Source: CAWVSB01 sp036960375
Lineage (GTDB): Bacteria > Pseudomonadota > Gammaproteobacteria > Pseudomonadales > CAWVSB01
Reading direction: 5' to 3'
Assembly: GCA_036960375.1 (NCBI GenBank)
Contig: JBALVY010000002.1
Coordinates: 124,001-188,000, forward strand
DNA length: 64,000 bases
A program made the position numbers and the translations under genes. Every line of letters begins with the position of its first letter. Position 1 is the stretch's first letter. The notes beneath the pieces are model-generated. The model worked only from the letters and a program-made list of their open reading frames with translations, searched no databases and was not told the origin of the DNA. Shown in pieces: positions 8,079 to 16,709 of the stretch.

Positions 8079-9311
8079 TCAGGCCTTTGCCATAGCTAGC
8101 ATGCTCTGCAGTAGGACGTTTGCGCCCGCTGCAATGTCGTCGGACGAGGCGAACTCTTCCGGGTTATGTGAAATGCCGCCTTCACAGGGAATGAAAATCA
8201 TCGATGTAGGCACAACTCGCGCGATTTGCACTGCGTCATGTCCTGCCCCTGAAAACATATCCATATTGCTATAACCCAGGCCGTTTACTGCTTCACGGAC
8301 AGCGTCGATACACTGTGTATCAAATTGAATAGGTGGTGATAGCCAGTCGTCGTCCAGTTCATAGTCGATACCCGCTGCGGCACATTCCTCTGCAATGATC
8401 TCGCGCATTTGGCTGGCAATAGCGCTTAGGGTTGCGTCTTCCGGATGGCGTATATCTATAGCCAGTGTGACCACCTCCGGCACCGTATTGCGCGAGCCCG
8501 GTTGTGCGCTAATATCACCAAAGGTGACGCGCGCCCAGTCGTCGCATTCCTTAACGATGGTATATAACCTATGAAGTATACCCGGCAGAGCCATAAAAGG
8601 ATCTATGCGTCCGGTCATCGGAGTAGGGCCTGCATGCACAGGCTTGCCGAATAGTTTGAGCGTGAGCCAGTTAATGCCTTGCGCGCCAGAGACAATGCCA
8701 ATTTGTTTTTCTTCTTGCTCAAGAATAGGGCCTTGTTCAATATGCAACTCAAAGGCCGCTTTGACGGGTTTTACTCTACAAGCCTTGTCTCCTTTAAAGC
8801 CGGTATCAATAAGCGCCTGCTCAATGGTAATGCCCTCTTTGTCTGCTCGTGACAGACCGTAATCCAGCGTGAAAATATCCGCCCAAACACCAGAGCCAAT
8901 CATAGCCGGCGCAAATCGAGCGCCTTCTTCGTTGGTCCAGACAACAATCTCCAACGGGTGATCAGTGACGATATCGTGTTCATTCAATGTGCGTATAACT
9001 TCCAGACCGGCCAGGACGCCGTATACCCCATCGAATTTTCCTCCAGTGGGTTGGGTGTCCAAATGAGAGCCGGTTATAACCGGGGGTAGTTCATCGTTTT
9101 TTCCCGCACGGCGAAAAAATAGATTGCCCATGGTATCGATACTTAAAGAGCAGCCTGCTTGGCTACACCACTCGCTAAACAGGTCTCTACCGGCTTTATC
9201 GGCCTTTGTAAGCGCTACACGGGTATATCCATGGTCGACTAGTTGCCCAGTGTCGCCCATTTGCATCAGACTATCCCATAGCCTTTGCTGATTTATTCTA
9301 ATGTTGCCCAC
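8079..9311 (-). CDS. M20-family N-carbamoyl-amino acid / allantoate amidohydrolase
   Basis: 410 residues of the amidase/hydantoinase-carbamoylase type. Metal ligands fit the family: His83 and Asp94 in GSHLDTQPTGGKFDGVYG, Glu129 in TNEEGARF, His190 in LHIEQGP, and a C-terminal His in GISHNPEEF. Enzymes of this group (beta-ureidopropionase, L-N-carbamoylase, allantoate amidohydrolase) hydrolyse a ureido group to an amine plus CO2 and ammonia. The exact substrate is not readable. It has a separate promoter with a looser copy of the cluster palindrome 64 bp upstream, so it probably belongs to the same regulon as the ureohydrolase and aminotransferase, though transcribed apart from them. Confidence 0.85.
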   Translation of the reverse strand: MGNIRINQQRLWDSLMQMGDTGQLVDHGYTRVALTKADKAGRDLFSEWCSQAGCSLSIDTMGNLFFRRAGKNDELPPVITGSHLDTQPTGGKFDGVYGVLAGLEVIRTLNEHDIVTDHPLEIVVWTNEEGARFAPAMIGSGVWADIFTLDYGLSRADKEGITIEQALIDTGFKGDKACRVKPVKAAFELHIEQGPILEQEEKQIGIVSGAQGINWLTLKLFGKPVHAGPTPMTGRIDPFMALPGILHRLYTIVKECDDWARVTFGDISAQPGSRNTVPEVVTLAIDIRHPEDATLSAIASQMREIIAEECAAAGIDYELDDDWLSPPIQFDTQCIDAVREAVNGLGYSNMDMFSGAGHDAVQIARVVPTSMIFIPCEGGISHNPEEFASSDDIAAGANVLLQSMLAMAKA

Positions 9312-9343
9312 GGTAGCTTTTCCTCGAAATAGAGATTATGCAT

Positions 9344-9390
9344 TCAGGGTAACCCTGATTCGGAAAAAACCTGCTACCCAATAAGGGGTA
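9344..9390 (-). promoter_or_regulatory. Hydrolase promoter region: relaxed palindrome copy 3 and a second palindrome
   Basis: TACCC-N6-GGGTA at 9375-9390 is a one-base-wider version of the cluster palindrome. Nearer the gene, 9344-9358 is a separate perfect inverted repeat, TCAGGGT-A-ACCCTGA. A possible minus-strand -10 (CATAAT) lies closer to the start. The looser copy 3 may bind the LuxR protein less well; the second palindrome could serve another regulator. Confidence 0.45.
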
Positions 9391-9780
9391 CTGCAAATCA
9401 TACTATAGCCGGTATTCTGTGCTGGAGTTGTAAGGTTATCGTAGTCAACAGGCATAGTTTACACCTCCATTGACTACCACCATTTTGTAGATATAAAACT
9501 ATTATTAACGAGATGTTGGCAGATAAAATATTGATAACTCTAAAAATATATTATTTTAATAGATATATAATTAACAATTAATTGATTGTACGAAAAACTT
9601 GTGCATAATACCCTTGCGTAATAGTTATATGTCTACTATTTTTAGCTTATGCATTAGCAGATGTTTAGTTGTAGTCATGAGGTGTTTAGTTGCGGGTAAC
9701 TGTTAAGACAAGTGCTAGAAGTTATAAAAAATAATTAAATCAAAAATTAAATTTGACCAATCAAACTAAGGGGTTTACCT
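9391..9780. other. Long AT-rich intergenic region before the TonB-dependent receptor
   Basis: This 390-bp stretch has no convincing gene. It is strongly AT-rich from about 9480 to 9640, with runs of A and T, and then the receptor gene begins. It probably holds the receptor promoter and 5' leader. I see no clear Fur box or known riboswitch. Confidence 0.4.
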
Positions 9781-12282
9781 ATGAATATAGCAAAACGACC
9801 CATCGCGGCAGTCATTGCTCTTGTATCTATAACGGGCATTAATGTTGCAAAAGCAGACGGCCTTGTACTAGAGGAAGTAACTGTAACGGCAACTCGACGC
9901 GCCCAAAGCGTCAACGAGATTCCGTATAACATTACGGCAATAACAAGCGATGACTTAGACCGGTCTGGCATAACGAATATGGCCGGGGTGATGAACTCTG
10001 TTCCGGGTATTGTTTATGCTGACCAGGGGCCGCGAGCCAATTCGGCCAATAGCGGTATCGTATTGCGTGGTTTGAGTGTGCAGTCGCAGGCCGTTGGCGG
10101 CGTGTTTGGAAATCTTACTGTGCCGACAGTATCCAGTTACATGGATGACACGCCCATCTTTATGAGCCTGCAGCTCACCGATATTGAACGGGTGGAAGTA
10201 TTGCGCGGCCCGCAGGGTACCCTGTATGGCTCCGGTTCCTTAGCCGGTACGGTACGATTTATTCACCACAGGCCCAGTGTTGATGCTATTGAAGGCAATA
10301 TTGGTGGTTCGGTTGAGGCACTAGGTGAGTCCAGTGATTACACCTATGGTGCAGAGGGTATGTTCAATCTGCCAATGGGCGAAAAAGCCGCCCTGCGTAT
10401 TGCAGGCACCTATGAAAATCGTGGTGGTGTCATTGATTATACCGATGTTGTTGTTTATGACGACGGATATCCGGTGTTGGAAGATCCGGATGATTACCTC
10501 TACAGTCCAGCCGAAACCATGCGTGTAGATGATGCCGATAGCGCAAAATCATACAGTATACGCGGGTCACTATTATGGGAACCTACTGAATCATTGGGTT
10601 TTTTGTTGGTACATCACCGTCAGCACATGGAGGCCGACGGCGATAATTATCGCGATTTGGATAGTTCAGGTTATGAAAGCTCCGCAGCATTTATTAATCA
10701 GTTTGATAACGATGTCGAACTGACCAGTCTGGAAATTGATGTTGACCTAGGTTTTGCAACACTCACCTCCAGCACGTCTTTTTCCAAAAATGAAATAGAA
10801 CAACAGCGGGATATTGGCTACTTACAGACCTATTTGGACGGTATCCCCATGCCTTATATTGTTCCCGGGCTTGGAGCATATGACCGTCCGGGTTGTGTGT
10901 TTTACGGTTGTTTTCCCCGGGTGACCTTACAAGGCGACGAGCCCGGCTCAAGAGAGGATACCACGCAGGAGTTCCGCCTGGTTTCCAATGGCGATAGTAA
11001 TATCGACTGGTTGCTTGGCGCTTACTTCAACAAACAGGACACCGAGTTCACCTTCGATGACTGGATGCCAGGCTATGCTGAGTGGGCCAATTACCCCGAC
11101 TCTGCTGCGCCTGTAGCATCTGCGCTTTACGATGAAGATTTTACCGAATTTTACGGATTAAGCTATTACGAAGCCTGGCAATATCCAGGCGGTGTTAAGC
11201 AGCCTGAAGTCGGCGTTCCCGTCTACCATTACGACCGTACGGTGGAGTTTGAAGATAGAGCGATCTACGGTGAACTGACCTGGCATGTCACAGATGACTG
11301 GCAAATTACCGGCGGACTTAGAACCTTCAAACAGGAATATACCGCTTCTGTACTGTCATTGTTTACTAACTGTGGAGTGCTTTGTTCGGATCCCGATTTG
11401 AGCGATGAGTTCTATGAGGATTTGAACGAAGCAGCGGGCAGAACCGACATAGACCCAACATGGGGCGTGGCAGCTTCCAATACCTCCAAAGATGAGTCGG
11501 ATACGATATTTAAAATCAATACCTCGTATCAAGTGGGAGAGCAAAACATCTATTTCACCTGGGCAGAGGGCTTCCGCCATGGCGGTGCCAATGCGCTACC
11601 AGTGGGTTTTGGAGGCATTACCGAAGATGATATCGAGTATGAGGCTGATGTCACAACTAACTGGGAGATAGGTATTAAGGGCTATTTGATGGAGGGCCAG
11701 CTGCAGTATACCTTGGCAGCTTTCTTTATCGAATGGGATAAACCGCAGATTGACGCCTTTGTCAGTATTGCCGCATTGCCTGCTGTCATCAATGGCGAGG
11801 CGGCTGAGTCCAAGGGCTTAGAGGCAGCTTTAAACGGTAATATTACTGAAAATTTGTCCTTTAGCGTGAGCTATAACTATACCAATGCTGAGTTAACTGA
11901 GGATTTTGAAACTGCAGGCGTGGTTGGAATTGCCGGTTCGCCCTTGCCTGGTGTAGCCAAGAATATGGCCAATGGCGCCTTGGATTATAACTTGCCGCAA
12001 GTTATTGGTAGTTTTGACCTTACCCTGCATCTGGACGGCCGTTATAAAGGTAAGGCCAGAAACGATTTAGCGGGCGGGGTGAATGATGCCCCTCTGGACG
12101 CCTACTCTATGTGGAATGGGAGTATTGGGCTGGTAAATGATAGCTGGAATATTAATTTCTTTGTCAGCAATCTGTTGGATGAGCAAGATGGCGTAAACGC
12201 CAAAGCTTTGCAGGCAGGCACTAACTATGAGCAGATAGAGCGCCCCAGAAGTTATGGTTTGCGGGCCAAGTATTCTTTCTAA
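9781..12282 (+). CDS. TonB-dependent outer membrane receptor
   Basis: 833 residues: signal peptide (about 1-25, ending AKA), a TonB box-like EEVTVTATRR near 31-40, a plug domain (VLRGLSV, RVEVLRGPQGTLYGSG) and a 22-strand-type barrel ending in a C-terminal Phe (YSF). It takes up a substrate across the outer membrane using TonB-ExbBD energy. The plug signature LRGPQGTLYGSG is typical of the group found in marine and sphingomonad-like bacteria; no siderophore motif tells the substrate. The next genes, a TPR-sulfotransferase and an amidohydrolase on the same strand, may be functionally linked. It is followed by a good intrinsic terminator. Confidence 0.92.
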   Translation: MNIAKRPIAAVIALVSITGINVAKADGLVLEEVTVTATRRAQSVNEIPYNITAITSDDLDRSGITNMAGVMNSVPGIVYADQGPRANSANSGIVLRGLSVQSQAVGGVFGNLTVPTVSSYMDDTPIFMSLQLTDIERVEVLRGPQGTLYGSGSLAGTVRFIHHRPSVDAIEGNIGGSVEALGESSDYTYGAEGMFNLPMGEKAALRIAGTYENRGGVIDYTDVVVYDDGYPVLEDPDDYLYSPAETMRVDDADSAKSYSIRGSLLWEPTESLGFLLVHHRQHMEADGDNYRDLDSSGYESSAAFINQFDNDVELTSLEIDVDLGFATLTSSTSFSKNEIEQQRDIGYLQTYLDGIPMPYIVPGLGAYDRPGCVFYGCFPRVTLQGDEPGSREDTTQEFRLVSNGDSNIDWLLGAYFNKQDTEFTFDDWMPGYAEWANYPDSAAPVASALYDEDFTEFYGLSYYEAWQYPGGVKQPEVGVPVYHYDRTVEFEDRAIYGELTWHVTDDWQITGGLRTFKQEYTASVLSLFTNCGVLCSDPDLSDEFYEDLNEAAGRTDIDPTWGVAASNTSKDESDTIFKINTSYQVGEQNIYFTWAEGFRHGGANALPVGFGGITEDDIEYEADVTTNWEIGIKGYLMEGQLQYTLAAFFIEWDKPQIDAFVSIAALPAVINGEAAESKGLEAALNGNITENLSFSVSYNYTNAELTEDFETAGVVGIAGSPLPGVAKNMANGALDYNLPQVIGSFDLTLHLDGRYKGKARNDLAGGVNDAPLDAYSMWNGSIGLVNDSWNINFFVSNLLDEQDGVNAKALQAGTNYEQIERPRSYGLRAKYSF

Positions 12283-12302
12283 TAGCTGGTTTTAATTTTA
12301 AC

Positions 12303-12325
12303 GGGCCGCGCATGCGGCCCTTTTT
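12303..12325 (+). terminator. Intrinsic terminator after the TonB-dependent receptor
   Basis: A perfect 7-bp GC stem (GGGCCGC / GCGGCCC) with loop GCAT is followed directly by TTTTT, 20 bp after the receptor stop. Confidence 0.85.
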
Positions 12326-12382
12326 ATTGGTATTTTGTCATCCGGTGTATAATTCTGGATTGACTTTGAAAGAGTATCTTTT

Positions 12383-13987
12383 TTGAATAGACAAAATTCG
12401 GCAGGCCAGGTAGATCTTAATCAGCTACTAGCGCGAGGCCATAAACTGTTAGCAGCGAGCAAACTGAATGAAGCTGAAGACATCGCACTGAGCTTATTAA
12501 AAGCCAATGATACACACCCTGCCATATTGTCATTTTCTGCCAATGTGTTTATTGCCAAAGGTCAATGGATAAAGGCGGAGCGCTGCATGCGTAGAGCTTG
12601 TGATGCAGAGCCCGACAACCATGCCTTTGTTCAGACCCTGGCGGAAATTTTATCCTATATTAGAGGGTGTTTGGATGAGGCTGTTGAGCTTACCGAGCGC
12701 GCCATGACTATGGCCCCCAATAACGTGCAACTGTTAAAATCTGCTGGTTCGATCTACGGCCGTGCGGGTAAACACGAAAAAGCCTACCAAGTGTTTCAGC
12801 AAGGAGCTGAACTGAGCCCTGACGATGGCAAGATGAATTATATGGCCGCTACCTCGGCCAGATTTCTTGGGGAGTTAGAAGCGGCTGAAGCCTATGCCGA
12901 TAAAGCCGTGCAACAGAACCCTGAGGATTATGAAGGTCTGTTTTTACGCTCAGATGTACGCAAACAAACGCCAGAACATAATCATGTTAAGGAGCTGGAA
13001 GAAAAAATCGCCAAGGGAGTACAGGGCCGGGAAAACCAATATCATCATCATTATGTTTTAGCCAAAGAGTATGAAGACTTGGGCGAGTATGCGAAGTCAT
13101 TTGAGACCTTGCAAGAAGGTGCCAATATACGTCGTAAAGGCATGGCGTATAAGGCCGCTACTGATGTTGAAGTGATGAAAACGCTGCGCGAGGTATACAG
13201 CGCGGAATTTTTTGCAAATAATGAGCAGACCGGTTGCGAAGATAAAGGGCCGATATTTATTCTAGGTATGCCGCGAACCGGAACGACTCTGCTCGAACGC
13301 ATGATAGCCAGCCATTCTGATGTGACAGCCGCGGGCGAGCTCAACGAGCTCAGTCAAATGATTAGCCAGATCGTCAAGCTAATCAATAAAGATCCCAAAA
13401 TGTCCAAGATTGAGCTGGTGAAAAAATCCAGTCAGCTGGATTTCAAAAAGTTGGGCGAAACCTATATTCACGGTACTAAACAGTATGCTGAATCCTGTCC
13501 ATTGTGGATTGACAAAATGCCTATCAATTTCTTGTATTGTGGCTTGATAAAGCTGTCTATGCCTAATGCAAAAATAATTAATTTGGTAAGACATCCTATT
13601 GATACCTGTTATGCCAATTACAAAATGTTGTTCAATGCGGGCGCGCCCTATTCGTATAGCCTAGAAGACCTTGGCGAGTATTACTCGGCTTATTATCAGC
13701 TAATGCAGCACTGGCATACGGTGATGCCCGGTTCTATCTTGAGTGTGTCTTATGAAGATATTACTGAAGACTTTGAACGAGAGGCGAGGCGAGCTCTAGA
13801 GTTCTGTGATCTGGAGTGGCAAGATCAGATTCTGGAATTCCATAAGAGTAAGGCAGCATCAACTACTGCCAGTGCGGCTCAGGTACGGCAGCCGGTATAC
13901 CGATCGTCGGTGCAGCGTTGGAAACACTATGAAAAAGAGCTGCAACCTTTGCGAGAGATTCTCGAGAGGAACGGCGTGCCTTGTTGA
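12383..13987 (+). CDS. TPR-repeat sulfotransferase family protein
   Basis: 534 residues in two halves. About residues 10-260 are tetratricopeptide-like helical repeats. From about 290 there is a sulfotransferase domain with the PAPS 5'-phosphosulfate loop IFILGMPRTGTTLLER, and NLVRHPIDTCYANY as the 3'-phosphate region. It should move a sulfo group from PAPS to a protein or small acceptor in the cytoplasm. The start is TTG at 12383: no ATG lies nearby and a weak AAAGAG precedes it. Genes of this fusion type often stand beside TonB-dependent receptors, as here, but the acceptor is unknown. Confidence 0.85.
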   Translation: MNRQNSAGQVDLNQLLARGHKLLAASKLNEAEDIALSLLKANDTHPAILSFSANVFIAKGQWIKAERCMRRACDAEPDNHAFVQTLAEILSYIRGCLDEAVELTERAMTMAPNNVQLLKSAGSIYGRAGKHEKAYQVFQQGAELSPDDGKMNYMAATSARFLGELEAAEAYADKAVQQNPEDYEGLFLRSDVRKQTPEHNHVKELEEKIAKGVQGRENQYHHHYVLAKEYEDLGEYAKSFETLQEGANIRRKGMAYKAATDVEVMKTLREVYSAEFFANNEQTGCEDKGPIFILGMPRTGTTLLERMIASHSDVTAAGELNELSQMISQIVKLINKDPKMSKIELVKKSSQLDFKKLGETYIHGTKQYAESCPLWIDKMPINFLYCGLIKLSMPNAKIINLVRHPIDTCYANYKMLFNAGAPYSYSLEDLGEYYSAYYQLMQHWHTVMPGSILSVSYEDITEDFEREARRALEFCDLEWQDQILEFHKSKAASTTASAAQVRQPVYRSSVQRWKHYEKELQPLREILERNGVPC

Positions 13988-14018
13988 TATTTTAATATTG
14001 ACCACATGAGGGTTGGTG

Positions 14019-15740
14019 ATGAGAAAATCTATTAGATCCGCTTTTACAGTTCTAATTGTGTGTGTTTTAGCTGCCTGCGGTGAATCGGATAACCGTACTA
14101 CGATATCGGAAGATCAGACAGCTCAGCTTGCAGGGGCTGATACGGTCTATATCAATGGAGATATTTATACGCTCAACTCGCAAATGGCGTGGGCTAAATC
14201 TCTGGCCGTTACGGGAAAAAATATCTCCTGTATTAGCGAGACCAACTCCTGTGTTGATACAAAAGACGAGAATACTCGTATCGTCGATTTAGCAGGAAAA
14301 TTTATGCTGCCGGGTCTACATGATACGCACACACATATTATGTATGGCGGGACTCTAAGCTCTGGTGCCTGGCTGAACTTGTTTGATAGTCAAAGTGCTG
14401 AACAAACTTTGGCTATGATAGATGAATACGCTAGCGCTCTGGCACCAGATGAATGGTTAATAGCAAGCGGCTATAAATATGATCATTTTCCGTCCGGGGT
14501 TAATCGTCAGCAACTCGATGAGGTAACTCATGGACATCCAACGATAGTGTCTTCGGATACACAGCATACCGGTTGGTACAATACGCTGGCTTTGGCGCAG
14601 CTGGGTATCGACGCAAATACTCCAAACCCGGAGGGCGGTGAGTTTACTCGAGAGACGGATGGCTTTCCCTCAGGAGAGGCTAAAGAGATGGCTCATATGG
14701 GCACGGGCGCTCCTAGAATGTTGTCCTTATTAACTCAAGAAAAACGCAAGGCGGCGATTAAAGCTGGAACCGCGGTGTATAACTCTTTGGGTATTACTTC
14801 ATACGTCAATGCGCTAACAGATATTGGCACTGAGGGTGATTTCCGCGATTTATCGGCAGCAGGGGAGTTAAATGCCAGAGTTAATCTTAATTTGTATTAT
14901 CAGGTAGATAAAAGCCCTGAAGAAAATATTGCGAGTTTACAGCAGCGTGCATTTTCTGGTGATGAGATGTTGCGTGCCAATTCAGTAAAATTCGTAGGTG
15001 ACGGTGTTATAGGCAGTACTGCAGCTATGGAACAGCCGTATGCGGACGGCAGTCTGGGCTTGCCCATTTATAGTGAGCAGCAGCTGATTGAAGCGGTAAA
15101 GGCGGTGTCAGCCAATGGTTATCGAATCTATCTACATTCTTGTGGTGATACACCTGTTAAGTGGGCTTTAGAGGGCATTCGTCAGGCGCAGGAAGCAGAT
15201 CAGTATGATGCGAGCAAACGTCATACTTTCACTCACCTGGATTACATTAGCAATGATCAAATAGCTGCCATGGCAGAATACGACATTCAAGCCTCTGTAT
15301 CTCCGGCCTGGGCGACTGAAAACTATTTTATGAATTTGGTAAAGCTGGCTATTCCCGATGAGCGCTATGATAACTTGTATAAGTTCAGGGAAATGATTGA
15401 TGCCGGTGTGAATGTGTCTGGCGGAGCCGATTGGCCGACAACCCCCGATGTTGATCCCCTGGTATATATTCAGTCTGCAATAACTCGCGAGCACCCTATC
15501 GAGCAAGCCGGCAGTCTCGCTGGCGGCTTGTTAACACTGGATGAGGCACTGCGGATGTATACCATTAATGGTGCAATTCAGATGCAGCAGGAAGACATAA
15601 CTGGCAGCCTTGAAGTGGGCAAACGTGCCGATTTGGTTGTACTGGATAAAAATCTTTTTAATATTGATGCTGCAGATATCTACACGGCCAAGGTGCAAAT
15701 GACCGTGTTAAATGGCAATACGATTTATAGTTCGCATTAA
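14019..15740 (+). CDS. Lipoprotein amidohydrolase (YtcJ/Amidohydro_3-like)
   Basis: 573 residues. The signal peptide ends in a lipobox (VCVLAAC), so the mature protein is anchored by Cys20. The metal-dependent hydrolase fold is shown by LPGLHDTHTHI (HxH) near the N-terminus, a later LHSCGD and FTHLDY, and a final GGADWPT Asp. Family members hydrolyse amide or ester bonds of varied substrates. ATG 14019 is preferred to the TTG and GTG just upstream because GAGGG sits 7 bp before it. It follows the sulfotransferase by 31 bp and is probably cotranscribed with it. Confidence 0.82.
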   Translation: MRKSIRSAFTVLIVCVLAACGESDNRTTISEDQTAQLAGADTVYINGDIYTLNSQMAWAKSLAVTGKNISCISETNSCVDTKDENTRIVDLAGKFMLPGLHDTHTHIMYGGTLSSGAWLNLFDSQSAEQTLAMIDEYASALAPDEWLIASGYKYDHFPSGVNRQQLDEVTHGHPTIVSSDTQHTGWYNTLALAQLGIDANTPNPEGGEFTRETDGFPSGEAKEMAHMGTGAPRMLSLLTQEKRKAAIKAGTAVYNSLGITSYVNALTDIGTEGDFRDLSAAGELNARVNLNLYYQVDKSPEENIASLQQRAFSGDEMLRANSVKFVGDGVIGSTAAMEQPYADGSLGLPIYSEQQLIEAVKAVSANGYRIYLHSCGDTPVKWALEGIRQAQEADQYDASKRHTFTHLDYISNDQIAAMAEYDIQASVSPAWATENYFMNLVKLAIPDERYDNLYKFREMIDAGVNVSGGADWPTTPDVDPLVYIQSAITREHPIEQAGSLAGGLLTLDEALRMYTINGAIQMQQEDITGSLEVGKRADLVVLDKNLFNIDAADIYTAKVQMTVLNGNTIYSSH

Positions 15741-15746
15741 ACGCGA

Positions 15747-16055
15747 CTATCTACTCATCTCAGAAGACATGCCGTCTGAACTGACAGGCTGTGTATTCAT
15801 TTCACCCTGAGCAGGGCTGAGATCTGTTGCAGTACCGGCATCTGTAGTGGCTCCACCACCCGGGTTGGCGGCGGCCCTACTATCACAGGGTGGATTGCCC
15901 GCAACGCCGGTCTCGTTGCCCTCATCATCAAGTAAATACAGGCAGGGCGGGTCTGCGGGCTTCAATTTGGGGTATTTATATTTCTCGGCAAAAATGACAC
16001 TTGAGCCGAGTGCTAGAAATATTATGAGCACTGCACTAATAGATTTTTTAGTCAC
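15747..16055 (-). CDS. Small secreted protein of unknown function
   Basis: 102 residues with a GTG start at 16055 and a good AGAGG site 9 bp before it. A signal peptide (ALGSSVIFA) is followed by a hydrophilic, Gly/Thr/Ser-rich mature part with two Cys-containing segments (PPCLYLL, NPPCDSR). I recognise no domain. It converges on the amidohydrolase, 6 bp away, and might be periplasmic. Confidence 0.5.
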   Translation of the reverse strand: MTKKSISAVLIIFLALGSSVIFAEKYKYPKLKPADPPCLYLLDDEGNETGVAGNPPCDSRAAANPGGGATTDAGTATDLSPAQGEMNTQPVSSDGMSSEMSR

Positions 16056-16188
16056 GGTCTTTTACCTCTGTAAAATTATGGGACTCGAAAAATGCTTTTA
16101 TGGATTTCTGCTGTCAGCGTTATGCTGCGGAACTAATCCTAGTATACGCTCTGTTAACCCGATATGAACAGTTGATGGATAAGGGCTG

Positions 16189-16641
16189 CTATTCCTTGGC
16201 TTCAATGGCTTCTTTCGCTTTGTACCAGGCTTTTATCATAGTACCCATGTTTTCGGGGTTGTAGGCATCTTCTTCGTAACTGAATAAGCCGTTTCCCGCA
16301 TAGTGTAAAATAGTGATATTCGGCTCTTGATAAATTTTGCCGTCACCCAGGTCGCGCATGCGGTTCATTACTTCGGAAAATACCCAGCCTTTTTTAACAT
16401 CAATCGAATACCAGGTTACCGGAAATGCCTGCATGTCTCTGAACTTGCCCATGGTATTGGTAATCCAGTTATATATGCGTTCCCGGCCCCACATGCGGCC
16501 GAAATGGTGTTCGAAATAGGTCACGTCTTCGGTGAAACAATCAGCCCAGTCTCTCCAGTCTCCGGTTGTTCCGCCTTTAAGAGCGGCTGCCTGGAATTTT
16601 TCAAAGGCTTCTTCTATTTCTTCTCTGCTAAAGCGTCCCAT
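16189..16641 (-). CDS. SnoaL-like / NTF2-fold protein
   Basis: 150 residues with features of the NTF2-like superfamily: an N-terminal helix pair (EIEEAFEKFQ), then WRDWADCFTEDVTYFEH, the GRERIYNWI segment and a final set of beta strands. Such proteins act as small cyclases, isomerases or dehydratases, or only bind ligands. No partner enzyme is next to it. A second NTF2-like protein, longer, lies at 61985-62578 but is not close in sequence. Confidence 0.65.
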   Translation of the reverse strand: MGRFSREEIEEAFEKFQAAALKGGTTGDWRDWADCFTEDVTYFEHHFGRMWGRERIYNWITNTMGKFRDMQAFPVTWYSIDVKKGWVFSEVMNRMRDLGDGKIYQEPNITILHYAGNGLFSYEEDAYNPENMGTMIKAWYKAKEAIEAKE

Positions 16642-16709
16642 GGTTTCTCCTCGCTCAAAAAATAATCAGCCTGACGTGGCTTTGTAAGCTACAGAGTAAT
16701 ATAAACGGC

